The notes beneath the pieces were generated by a model that worked only from the letters and a program-made list of their open reading frames with translations, searched no databases and was not told where the DNA came from. A DNA stretch of 36,542 bases from Acanthaster planci (taxonomy: Eukaryota > Echinodermata > Asteroidea > Valvatida > Acanthasteridae): contig NW_019091387.1 of NCBI RefSeq assembly GCF_001949145.1, positions 1,867,059-1,903,600 of the forward strand. The letters run 5' to 3'. Each line of letters opens with the position of its first letter. Positions within the stretch are counted from its first letter, which is position 1. A program made the translations under genes and the position numbers. Positions 23,301-34,652 of this stretch are shown piece by piece.

Positions 23301-26160
23301 TTCATTGTCACATGCATTCAGGAACCTCCTTTCGTCCATGGACTTTTTTGAAAGGCAAATTAACTGAGTGGCATTTAAAATGAACAGCATATTTCTCAAA
23401 GCAATGAAATATTTGAAGTAAATAATAATCCCAGAAGTCAGTCAATTTTGGAAAGTCACAGTAGAAATATACATTTAAGCCCACTGTGTGAAGTAACAGG
23501 GTGGCCTCTCCTTAACATCAAATAAGTGCAAATGGACACAGCTGATACACAGAAATGTCAGCACCCAATCCAATCTCTACATGATAAAGAAGCCCAGGAT
23601 TGGTTCTGCATGTACATGTATAGGTAAATAGACAAACAAATTTTATAATGAAACACTGTTTATCCAAATGCTTTAAATGCACAGTAACAGATTCCCTTCA
23701 ATATTACATTTGATGATAGCAAGGGCATCAATCATTTCTCAAAAGTCTCTGTGGGTGTGTGTGTGCGGTTACATAACTTTGATCAGAACCAACAGAGTGC
23801 AAAGTCTGGGGCCCAGAATGGTTAGGGGTTCAGGGCCCTCTTAAGGACCCCAGGAAATTTGGGATTCTAGATACTCTATAGTGTGATCTAAGGCAATTTG
23901 TGACCACTCCAACCAGTTTTTCAAACAAACGTTTTTGTAAGATTTATTTCATTTCAACTAAGCCTCTTTCAAATTTTATACAAAAGTCTGGAACCGTTCT
24001 GCTTTTTGCAATGATATACAATGGGATTAAGGGGTTTTGAAACATAAAGGTAAAATAAAAAGTGTTTTTTCCTGACTTAACATGCACAAAATTGTGTATG
24101 CAGATGTTGAATCATCATTTTCATGTTTGGAGTCACTGAATCAGCTACATACATGTATTCTGAGCTACAGAATCAAATGTACATGTAGGCCTTCAAATTT
24201 ATATAGGTTCCACAAATAGTGTGTGTGGGGGGGGGTCAAACAATATGATATTCCCCCATCAATTAGATGATAATAAAATAGAACAGCAGTACTGTGATAA
24301 TCATCTGCTATCAAATGACTGACAGTTTAAAGTTACACATAGCTGGACAAACTCATGCATGTATTGCATGATGTAAATTGCCCAGCCAACCAGTATAAGG
24401 AAAAGGTTTGCTGAAACAGAAATGGTTCAGAGCAGTATGCTCTACTTTTTACAATATCATGCGGCTAGTTTGTTAGATTTCCAATTCCATAATGATGAAT
24501 TTGTCCTGGATCCATAAATGTACTCTGTGCAAGCACATGTACTTGTCATTGGGACACTGCACATGAAAGGATTAATCCAATATTGGAATACTTTGAAAAA
24601 GCACTAAATCAACCAAAACAGAGGATTTTTAACACAGTTCAAATATTCATATTAAATGTTGATCAAAGAATACTGAGGTTCCATCAAAATAGCCTTTCAC
24701 TTTCAGACTCTAAAGACATAGCCAGCTGAATGATCCTGGTCCTGGTGACACATCCCCCAAGGACAACTATTGTGGTTATTTTAAAGCAAGCCCCTCAGTG
24801 CTTCCTATTCATTTACTTTCAAAGAGGTGAGATAATTTCATATTAAATAATCATCATTACCAGTTGCTGTACATGACACAACAGGGTGATGCCACTCTAT
24901 TCAGCTGGTGCTTGTTCTCAGATACAAGGCAGTAAAGTACCATCCAAATTAAGGACCTCAGAAAGGAAATTACTATTTGACATGGAGAATTGACTCAAGA
25001 TAAGGATCCATCCAATACTGTTTTGCCAAGAAAACAGTAGTGGGTGGATGCTTTGCCAATACTTTGGGTTTTGAGAAAATGTACGTCATGCCCAGGCTAC
25101 AAGCAATATAAGGAAAATCACTCCCACTTTTTTGTGTAGAATAATCTCATGGCAGTACCATACATGTGTTAGTAGGCAGGAGTTAAACTCTGCAGGTGTA
25201 TTTATGTACATTTGTCATTTTCTTTGCTCACAGAACAGAATAACAAAAGAAAAATATACTACAAAACATGCTGGAAAATTACGACCACACTTTGAATTGA
25301 ATTGAAACAGGATTTACATAATTTAAAAGTCAGAAACAGTGAGCCATTTGTACTTCAAAAAGGCAATGCCTTTAAGGAACTACAGTTGGGTAGCCGTATG
25401 GCTGTGCTGATAGAACAGACCATCACATGCCATTCTTCTATGTTTCAAAATAACCTCAGATGTGCTTCTGTTTGGACATACGCTGTTGAAATACCAAACT
25501 AGCTCATTAAGTCTGATCATGGATCACTATCCATTGTTGATTTGCAGTGTATGCAGTGCATGTACATTGGCGTACACCAATGACTCTACAGTAATAATCT
25601 GTGGTTTAGTAATTCAAAACAAAATGATCAAACCTTCCAACTGCCTGCTCCTTGCCATGTGTAGTTAAACGTATCCAGTAAAATATCTGTGATATGGCTA
25701 CTGTCTAAAATCTTGTGACTTCTCAAAAAGATGGTCACACAAAAAAAAACCTAAATGAGACAAACGTTGTGTTCACCGACAAACACTGAGCTGTTTCGGG
25801 AAACTCTTTTGGTTTGATACAAATAAAAAGTTGGAACAGTTCAAAATTTCTGTGGGACCACTACCCTCTTTGCTACAGTAGAGTGTGGCAATATACGCTC
25901 ACACGCTTTCCCAGCCACGTGTTTGGAATTTTGCCAGATTCCCCCCCAAAAGTGGGAATCCGTTAAACATTTTACATGTACAAAGCATATGGCTGTTACC
26001 ACTACGGCTCTTACCCTACGAGTAGAGTTCCTGACATTTTCAGGAGATGGCCATTTTTTCTATCAGCTGCACACAGCATGTATGAATAATGCAGCAAGCA
26101 AAACACTTCAGACAATGGATGCTGATATTTACTCTAGCTTTCAATGGGCAATTGTCGATT
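20396..26160. other. Non-coding stretch
   Basis: No gene recognised. Short frames (up to 106 codons) look random. It contains a possible hAT-like terminus at 22827-22845, GT/G microsatellite tracts at 23752-23768 and 24217-24236, and scattered ACATGTA motifs. Intron or intergenic cannot be decided. Confidence 0.45.
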
Positions 26161-26880
26161 TTAGCATATGGGATTGATTTTTTGCCATTTTTAATGATTT
26201 AAAGGTTTTTTTCGTTATAACTTCCTGCCTCATGATGTCATTGGCCCTAAATTTCACACATGTTAACTAGGTAAAGATCATCATCTATGTCAATTTCCAG
26301 GAGGTTTGGACAAACCTCACCACAGACATCTGTATTCAAAATTCATTTTTCACAATTTTTAATTTGTCACTAGAAAGGCACGAGACAATTGCCAGTACAT
26401 GACGTCATCGGTAAATGATTTGAAGAATACTTTTACCCCCACCAACTAATACTGTTGAAAACAAGTTCATACCTATCAGCACTTTTAAATTATAAGCCCA
26501 CTTCCGGTTTCGACCGGAAGGAAGGGTCACATGATTTGACCCACAGGAGACGAGAAAATTTTAGTTTGCCACTTGCCACAAACAGGAGGCCATGGTTGAT
26601 TTTATACGGTGTTTAGAAATTTACAATAATATTGAAATATTCACAATTATAAATCACGTGGTGATGTCATCATGACGTTGTTATTATTATAGTATTATCT
26701 TTGCTTCAAGGTTTTTGCATCATGTAGCTTTGATAACATTTGAAGATTGCTGAACAAAAACGTTGCCTTGAAAACATGTACAAAAGATATGGGAAAAAAT
26801 TAAATATTCTACAATAAATCAGGTGATGAGGTCATGACAACGTCATGATTTGGCATACATCTTCCGGTGAAAGCTCAACA
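26161..26880. repeat. Degenerate repeat rich in TGACGTCA-like and CTTCCGG sites
   Basis: A block with recurrent TGAYGTCAT-type sequences: 26400-26407 is a perfect TGACGTCA, with variants near 26233, 26663-26676 and 26831-26846. Related phrases ATAAATCACGTGGTGATGTC (26650) and ATAAATCAGGTGATGAGGTC (26814) sit about 164 bp apart, suggesting an old duplicated unit. CTTCCGG occurs at 26501 and 26871. Probably an old transposon or satellite. No open frame of note. Confidence 0.45.
26501..26520. repeat. Perfect hairpin, 8-bp stem, TTCG loop
   Basis: CTTCCGGT-TTCG-ACCGGAAG is a perfect inverted repeat with a TTCG tetraloop. Each arm also carries the ACCGGAAG core typical of ETS-family binding sites. 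It sits inside the CRE-like repeat block, so it is more likely part of a repeat than a dedicated control site. Confidence 0.65.
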
Positions 26881-27384
26881 ATGTGCAGGGTTTGAAGGAA
26901 ATTGGCCCAAAGCAAGGACTGAAAGTCGTGTAGAATGACCACGTGCTATGTCAATAGGCAAAAATAACAAATTAAAAAGAAATAGAGGTTTTGTCTGTCT
27001 TAAGGACAGGGCAAAGAGCATTTTCACATTTTGTTTGTTTTTCTTAAGAAAAGGACATTCCTTCATAGCGAAAGAGCACAGATTACAGATTTTATACTTT
27101 TGTCTCTTTTGGCATTGCATACAATGCGATCTACTCTCAGCGCCACGTGCTTGAAAATTTGCCAACTCCTGAGCACATGCCCTATGCACTGTGCGCTGCA
27201 TACGTAACAGCCAGATATTGCACATCCATGCACACAGTAGCCAATGAACAGTATGCCCATGGGATTTTCAAGTTTGCAAATATTGTAAGAGGTTTTTTGT
27301 CATCAGCGCTTCATCTGTGTGAAGTACTCCAGTTAAGCACTTCATGCAGTTGACTTCAATGTTTTAGCTATCATCTGATGGAAA
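26881..27384. other. Non-coding stretch
   Basis: A 116-codon minus frame and 68-codon plus frames overlap. None resembles a known protein. Nothing else seen. Confidence 0.4.
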
Positions 27385-27592
27385 ATTTTGTGATTTTGAA
27401 GAAAATGACCAATAGTAACCACTAGGTGACCACTAGCCAAATTCTGTGAACTACTTTTAGGAGGTTTGGTCCAGGGATGCCACTGACAAGTTTGACAATA
27501 ACTGGACCGAAGTTGGGGAAGATGCATTTTGTAATTTTGAAGAAAATAACCACTAGTGACCATTAGGTGGCCACTGGCCAAACATGCTAATC
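27385..27592. repeat. Two diverged direct repeats about 141 bp apart
   Basis: TTTTGTGATTTTGAAGAAAA followed by TGACCAATAGTAACCACTAG (from about 27385) recurs as TTTTGTAATTTTGAAGAAAA then TAACCACTAGTGACCATTAG (from about 27526). The shared segment is about 60 bp and also contains AGGTGRCCACTRGCCAAA. It looks like adjacent monomers of a satellite-like interspersed repeat. Confidence 0.7.
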
Positions 27593-28842
27593 ACTACTCA
27601 TGAGACTCCACCCAAGCTAGATTCTAAATGTGGCTCAAATCAGTGGATGAATTGAGAAGATATTGCATTTTTTGTGAACATTTGCTAGAAGAAAGAAAGT
27701 TGACGATTACAGTGTATCAGCGTGCTTCACACGGCTGATATAAATACACACTTCATGAACAAGTATAAAACATTTTCCTTCAAATAATGAAAAAGTTAAA
27801 AACATGGTGCAGGCCTAGCGAAGGGAATGTTAACTAGTCACTAAAGTTGCTACAAACTAACCCCTAACAGTGGCAACACAATAACAAGTGAAGGTGAATG
27901 AAACAAATTAAGGCATTCAAGTGTGGCATCCCACAGGGAATGCTTGGAGTTCAACCTCTTTACTTGCTACAGGTGTATTCCAGGTGTATGATGTCGCCAC
28001 ATACCAGCTGGTGTTATAAGAAATGCACAAATACCTGCATTTCTGGAACAGAGTGGAAAAGCTGTATCAAAGTGACTATCTGGATGCAACCCCAGAACAT
28101 GGTGCTGGTCATTTTAATATAAACACACATGATCAATACACCAAAAGGAAATTATCAAGCCATTTTACTGTGCCAAGTCTGTTTTTCAAAACCTTTAGGG
28201 TTTGCAGCTTCTATCTTTCATGGTGCCCTTAGGGATAGTATTTATTGTGAATTTCTTTTTGTGTTTGATTAACGGTTAATGGGATGAAAATGGATTAATA
28301 ACAACTCCAAGGAGTCTCTAGTTGTCCCTCATTCAAAAAAATGCAACAAAAGCCATGAAATTGAAATCAACCATTTTGACTTCAAGAAACAGGCTAAGAC
28401 TAACAACCACAAATTGTTTGAAGTTGGTCATTGATGGATTGCTGGAGGCTGTCAGCCTGGCTCCTGTCATGACACAATCTTGGCTGGCTGATTTGTCTCT
28501 AATTCAGGCTCTCCCTTGGGTCTATTATGACACCTAATGATTGTACAGGAACGCCTTATGACTGATCATTATCAAATGTGACCAGGTTTCAATATTAGCA
28601 AGCCAGCATTACATGTGATGGAATTCCAATTAACGATAGCCTGTGGTACTTCTAATCATGTGCTCCCCTCAAGATGCTTTTCACTTCTCAAGTGTGTATG
28701 TTTATGTGTCCTTTTTCCAATTAGAATTTCCCGAGAAATGATTCTGATGATTGCCTTCTGACCAGCAATGTGTTCATTAAAATTAAAACCTCAGAACAGG
28801 TCATTCTACATACACTGTATTTATTTGGAATATACATGTATC
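27593..28842. other. Non-coding stretch
   Basis: No gene recognised. Only chance-sized frames (74 codons or fewer). Confidence 0.4.
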
Positions 28843-28890
28843 CAAATGTTCCATTATTCCAAGGAAAATGTTCCATTATTCCAAGGAAAA
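28843..28890. repeat. 22-bp tandem duplication
   Basis: ATGTTCCATTATTCCAAGGA followed by AA occurs twice in direct succession (starting about 28845 and 28867). A recent slippage-type duplication with no apparent function. Confidence 0.85.
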
Positions 28891-29217
28891 TTGGATATTA
28901 TCCACGGCACAGTGATTACTTTCACTACTGTAAAAAGTGAAAGTTACCAAAACTTTCAACTTTTGAAATGTTCCCCAACTTAAATGACTTAAAGTCCCAA
29001 ATCTGTTAAATGCTTCACTATCACATCTTTACTGCAAATGTGTCCATTTTTATACTCAAAGCCAATTATGATTTAACTAAGGCTGAATTAGTCTGAGTAT
29101 TCTTGGGGAACTTTTGGGTGCCACAAATACTGTTGATATGATTATCAGGCCAGAAAGCCTGAGAAGCCACTCAAGAAAAACCCAGGGTTGATGACATTTA
29201 ACTGTTTAGTTGACAGA

Positions 29218-29332
29218 CCTAAATACCCATGAAAGGAAACTTGTCTTGATCTGTGCCTCTGTCATGTTAACAGAGAAACCCAAATACCCATGAAGAGACA
29301 CTTGCCTTGATCTGTGCTTCTGTTATGTTAAC
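29218..29332. repeat. 61-bp tandem duplication
   Basis: The segment AAATACCCATGAAAGGAAAC...CTTGATCTGTGCCTCTGTCA...GTTAACA (from 29221) is followed by AAATACCCATGAAGAGACAC...CTTGATCTGTGCTTCTGTTA...GTTAACC (from 29282). Identity is about 85-90%. An older tandem duplication, no ORF involved. Confidence 0.82.
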
Positions 29333-29612
29333 CTTTCCTAAGTTAAGCCAGCCAGAAACCTCCCAGGTACATCAGGGAAAGTACACCAAAGGAAAAACCA
29401 TAGAAACTGTCTCTTCCATTTCACTGGAACAATATGTGAAACACATGGGACATACCAGTGCCAGAGGAAGCATTACTTGGAAAACACACTGGCCTTGTTG
29501 CATTTATTACATCAGTGGAAATTTGGGATACAACTTCACTTGTATACACAGCGTCATCTACTGGTTAGCAGAAACCACAGACACAAAACTGTACATCAGG
29601 GAGCCTAGAGAG

Positions 29613-31136
29613 CAGTGCCGTAGTTGAGTCCTTGTACTCGAGTCCAAGTCATAGTCTATGCCATCCGAGCCCAAGTCTGAGTCTCAGTCCTTTTATGAAT
29701 CTCTGATTGGGGGCCTGGTGTTCTAAAAGACACTGACACAAGTATTATCACAGTTGACACATCTTTACTATTGAAAAGGATAATTAAGTGGAACTTATTT
29801 GAACCTTTGGTGACCTTGACCAGCATAAGAACACCTTAACATATGAGGAAAAACAACTTGAACATTTAAATCAGTGTTTTAGGATTCAACTTTATTTGAG
29901 AACTAAGGCATATTTTGTATCATTGGACAACAACTTTCTGACCACCTTTGGTAATGGAATACACTCAATAGCAAACTATATGTAGTCTGCACGTCAACCG
30001 AATAAATAAAATGTATCACCCTCATTGTTTATTAAATTGAATTAGGGCTTCCCAGGTGCCAAAATAAAACGTTAAAATCCCTAACTTAACTCATTTGTGA
30101 AAAATGTTTCTTGTTCAACGAATCTCAAAGTGCAAATTTCATAAGTTTCAAACTACATATAAAAGTGCATCAAAAAAATTAACATTTCCTGCATTTATAA
30201 TTTATTCTAAATTAAATAAACAGTGGGCTGAATGCTTTTTTTGACAGTTTTGAGGCATGATTACTCCTGATTGAAAAATCAGAACTTAATCACTCAGAGC
30301 AACACTGACATGATTGATCACAGACACTGCAGGCAACACACATGGTAAGACCCAGCCAAAAATCTGTGCCTGCGCTGTAGGATGATCAGAAAGCTTTGGA
30401 TAGGTCTAGGCCTTCATAAATTGGAAATGTACATGGGCAGGTTGACAACAGCTCTAGCTACAGTGTATTAGCTATAACTTTCGAAACTTTTGTTTCGGTG
30501 TCAGACATGGCCAATAGGCGGTGCACATGCACAGACATATAAACGCGTACCTCAGTCTCATGCTGTAGCACCATGCGTTTTTTGCGATAGGTTTCCGTTT
30601 AATTCTAGCACAGCTGATATTTAAGCAGATAGAGCATTCTAGGATGTACAGATTGAAAAAGTAATGTCCAAGATTGAAGTTAAAGATTAATGTAATGTAA
30701 TGCTAAAATGGCTGTAGTGAAGTTGCCAGTTCCGCACGAAAGTCTCAATAGTCTAGTTGCGCCATTTTGACTTTTCTTTGTTGCCTGGGCACTGTGCACT
30801 GTTATTCACCTGCCTCATGATGCATGTATGTCTGCACAGTTTGCAGAACAAGTCTGCCCTACACTCACACGTACCAACGTACATACACAGGTGTACAGGC
30901 GTTTGCGTTAGCATTGCAGCACAACTGAATTGAGAACTGCGTCACTGTCTTCATTAAATGAAATTGTGGTAAAGTGGAGTTGAATGCAGGTGGGGAAATA
31001 GGCTGGACTTGGGCTGAGTCCTCGTGGTGACAGAGTTCTCAATTGTTGATTCTGAGTCCATGTCCCAACTATCTGAGTCCAGGTACTTGAAAATCATGAC
31101 TCAAGTCCAAGTTCAGACTTGAGTCCTCCAGCACTG
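29613..31136. mobile_element. 1524-bp hAT-like non-autonomous transposon
   Basis: Left end CAGTGCCGTAGTTGAGTCC; right end, reverse-complemented, CAGTGCTGGAGGACTCAAGTC. The first eight bases agree as CAGTGCYG. Both subterminal regions are packed with GAGTCC/GGACTC-type motifs (29625-29690 and about 31010-31125), typical of transposase-binding repeats. The flanks CTAGAGAG (29605-29612) and CTAGTGGA (31137-31144) match in 5 of 8 positions, compatible with an old hAT-type 8-bp target duplication. No long ORF lies inside, so it would depend on a transposase encoded elsewhere. A search for other genomic copies would settle the ends. Confidence 0.62.
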
Positions 31137-32121
31137 CTAGTGGATGCAACAAAAATGGTGACTTTTTGAAGTAAGGAACCTTTTTGGAGACCATTTTAAA
31201 ATTGAACAAATCACCCATCTGAACAGCTTCACAAATACATGTACACATAATTACATGGAAGCTGAAGTTAAAAAGAATCAACGGAAACCTCCAAGTGGGA
31301 GGGTTGAGCACTATAAAACAGAGCTAGAGGCCCTTTCACATAAACAATGGAAACACACATCTGTGTCTATCACAAAGAGTCACCTGCATTACAAGCATCA
31401 CAAGCTTTAGTATAACGCAGCACATTAGTGAATGTCCGTTGTTCTGCAGCATTCATATTTGTGTTGGTGGTACAGCGATATTCTTTAAATGGTAGAATTA
31501 TAGGATACCAGCAATTTCCTGCCATATACGGGCGTGTTATTTTGCAAGTTTCCACAAAAGATTTGAATTCAATGATGACAAAACATTACTGCCAGTTGAG
31601 GGCTGCCCTAGCAATGCACTTGTCTGTCTTCTAGATTCTGTAACTCAATTTTATGACATTTTTTCATTATCAGACTCATGAGTAGGCATATCAGCAACAT
31701 GATTTTCATGTCTGGGTAATTCTAGCCTTGTTACCAACCGCCCAGGTGTCAAATTTATACAGAAGATACTTAAGCTCAATCACCCGAAATGCTTGAAGAA
31801 AACACTTTGTTTTCTCTTTTTTTTTCTTATTCAAGACTCAAAAGGAAAGCTTTTTAAAGGGACAGTGAAATTCCTTTTGCTGTTGGCATTTGTGGCTTTG
31901 CAGGACAAGGCCTTCATAGATCTGATTCGCGCCTATCAAATATAAAGACACTGTAGTAATGTGTGCCTTAAAAACACACTGTTGATGTACACCGCATTGT
32001 TGATCATGCATTCCATGAGTCCACTATATGAATTTTTAATATGACAGCTACAAGTTATCTCATACTATGAGAGAATTTGTTGGTGGGAAATAGGATGAAC
32101 TTCTTGATTCTCTGTACAGTT

Positions 32122-32139
32122 ATGCAATATATATTGCAT
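32122..32139. repeat. 18-base perfect palindrome
   Basis: ATGCAATATATATTGCAT is perfectly self-complementary with no loop. It is AT-rich and in a gene-free stretch. No function can be inferred. Confidence 0.55.
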
Positions 32140-33120
32140 TCTGTAAAAGTTTGTACTGTCATTGACACTGCTTTGTACATTACACGTACTGAACCATTCC
32201 TGCGACATTGATGATTATCAATGGCATGACTAAGTGCTGAAAGTGTGGGATACCATATGCCCCAACGAACTGTACTAAATTAACTGTGCTATCAAGAAAT
32301 CAGAACAATCAGATGGAACTAGGAGAATGATCAGAAATTAGAATAATTTTGTTCACTCTGACATTTTGCAAGCCACTTGGTTTAAGTGCACAGCTTCAGA
32401 CAAATGCTTCCATGAAAAAAAATCACGATGTCATGTACCATGTTTCTCAAAAATGGAATTAGAAACAAATTTGTTCATTCTCTTAATTTAGATAACATTA
32501 CAAGATTACTTGATCCTTGAATACTATTGACTGATTGAACAGTTTGCAAATTGCAAAATTTGCTCCAATTTTTGGCTTAATTTGGTACTTTCTTTTTCTG
32601 AAAAAGGGCAAAATGTCCGCAAAGGCAAGGCAAGTTGCCTTCCCAAGCTGGATACGCCAATTTAATCAAACCTTTATGAAAAGCCAAAATGCAAAAGTCA
32701 AAATGCAAAGCTGTCTTGGCATTACAATATTTTCTTCTTTACTCTTGATTGAAAATAATACACACCAGGTGACATGACATTTGAAATTTGGCCAATTTTT
32801 GATTTTATTTCTTTAAACAGCAAAACACACAATCATTTGAACATGTATACTCATTTTATCGATGTATGCTTGTATCCAGGTGCCAGAACATTTTTTAAGC
32901 AATGGGGATTATCAAATTGCAGCGGGAATTATCAAATGTTAACACATGGTCATGTTGCATGTTGTTGAATAGGGAAACTGTCTGAACTGTTTACATGTAC
33001 GTGTATCAATTAATGTTTAATTCTTTAAAGCAACATGACAAGGCAAATGGGACAGGATATGGGGAAAATTGAGGAGAAAGTATGCCCTCCTCTTTCTTCC
33101 CCCCAACCTTTACTGCTTGA

Positions 33121-33160
33121 TACATACATGTACATGTACATGTACCTACATGTACACGTG
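33121..33160. repeat. ACATGTAC-rich palindromic cluster
   Basis: Four overlapping or nearly overlapping ACATGTA units form an alternating self-complementary run ending TACACGTGTA. It is the densest of many such clusters in the window (others near 10340-10460, 11841 and 12010). Confidence 0.75.
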
Positions 33161-34652
33161 TAACAGTGCATGGTACAAAACCATCAAATGACACATCCAA
33201 CTTGTTCACTGTCAGTACATGCCAGTCCAACATGCCCTCTTGAGGCATGCACAAGTCACAGTCAGAGATTTGAAATCTGATCTTACCCCAATTACTTGCT
33301 CATACCATGGATTATTAGCAAGCAGACAATTCCCACAGAGTCTCTTGATCAGTTTACAGTGCTTAAATGTCCACCTTACAAGTTTTCTTTCACACAGGCA
33401 CTTACAGCAATTTGTTCTGTTGACATTTCTGGCTCATCCTTCATTCTGAACCATTTATTGCAGAATCCTTTGATAAATCTAATTTCTCAGCCTTTGATGC
33501 TTGAATGCTCTACTTTTAGTTTTAATCTGAGGAATCCAAGGGCATGAAATACATGAAGGCTTCAAATAACACAGAAGATTAATTCTATTAAATGACCTAA
33601 ATTTTCATGTCTGCATGTCTGCTGTGTAGCATTTTATTGGGAAAAACTTTCATTTGGGATGGCTTATGCACATCAGAACAAAAATTCACTTCACATTGTT
33701 GAGAAATGCTTACAAAGACAATCCATTGTTATAGTAATGACAAAATATAGGTTTTAGCTTCAAGCACAATGTACTTGCACCAGTAATTGCACTCATATAT
33801 GGAAATACAAGTCTGAACTTATAGTCAAACTCGGCAATCTGAGTACTTTGCAGGACTAGGTACTCAGAAAGAAGCACTCAACCACTAGAAATCAGTCTAG
33901 ATCTAAAGTCAAGGTCATTTGAGTAAGTGACATCACTGACATTATTGACTTGAGACAGTTTTTAGCATTCTGGGCCATTCAAATTTTTTTTGTTCTGTTC
34001 TCCCTTTCCTTTTTCCTAATTTTTTTCGCCCTCTGCCTCCACCCCTCTGTGGCTGCTTCCTATTCTTCCCATTCCCCTGATTGGAAAATTCACATCTCCC
34101 TTGCCCGTTTGACAATTATTTGACTTTAGTGTTTTTCCTGATAGCTGCGTCTTGTGGTAGAATTAATGTGTATTTGGTTTCTTGACTTATTCTGGTATGT
34201 GTATAACTAGTGTTCCTTGGTACCACATTTTTCTATGCCTAATACTCTTCATTAATTGTGTACATGTCTACTTTGTTCATTTTGTTTGCTGTTTTCTCTG
34301 GTGATTTCTTGAGTTATGTATGAATAGTTAATATGAATATCTCTTTTTGTGTGGTGTACTTGTCATTTAAATCAATCTCGTCTATTTAATCAACCTCTCA
34401 AGCAGTGTTCTTGCAGCGCATTTTTTAACTTTATAACTTACTTGGTATATTCTATTTTATCAATACAAGATAAAATGCATTATTCTGGGCAGGCAAACGT
34501 TTGTTGTCAATCTCTCGCTCGATCAGCTGTTTGTTGCCATGGTGAAGTAAACATTAGGGCTGAAGTAAAGACACCCGGTAACCGGCACTCCTTGCTGGCA
34601 GGAGGCCAAGGTGATTCATAATCATAGCGATATGTAACTTCATTTTGCACAG

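Larger units (their letters stand above)
31145..34652. other. Non-coding stretch upstream of the TPR exon
   Basis: AT-rich with no recognised exon. It contains an 18-base perfect palindrome at 32122-32139, a dense ACATGTAC run at 33121-33160 and a T/C-rich tract at about 33985-34080. From about 34490 the sequence gains CpGs, and GCCATGG followed by GTGAAGT (34537-34547) may be a start codon at an exon end (see the TPR entry). The last bases (TAACTTCATTTTGCACAG) form the acceptor of the TPR exon. Confidence 0.5.

Noticed and set aside
26875-27260. Minus-strand frame with Cys pairs (CQKRQKYKICNLC) resembling a zinc finger
   Set aside because: Cys/His spacing does not fit a known finger, the rest of the frame looks random, and an overlapping minus frame and a plus frame are equally long.
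30531-30560. TATAAAC-like promoter sequence
   Set aside because: Lies inside the hAT-like element with no coding region downstream. A single TATA-like string is not enough.
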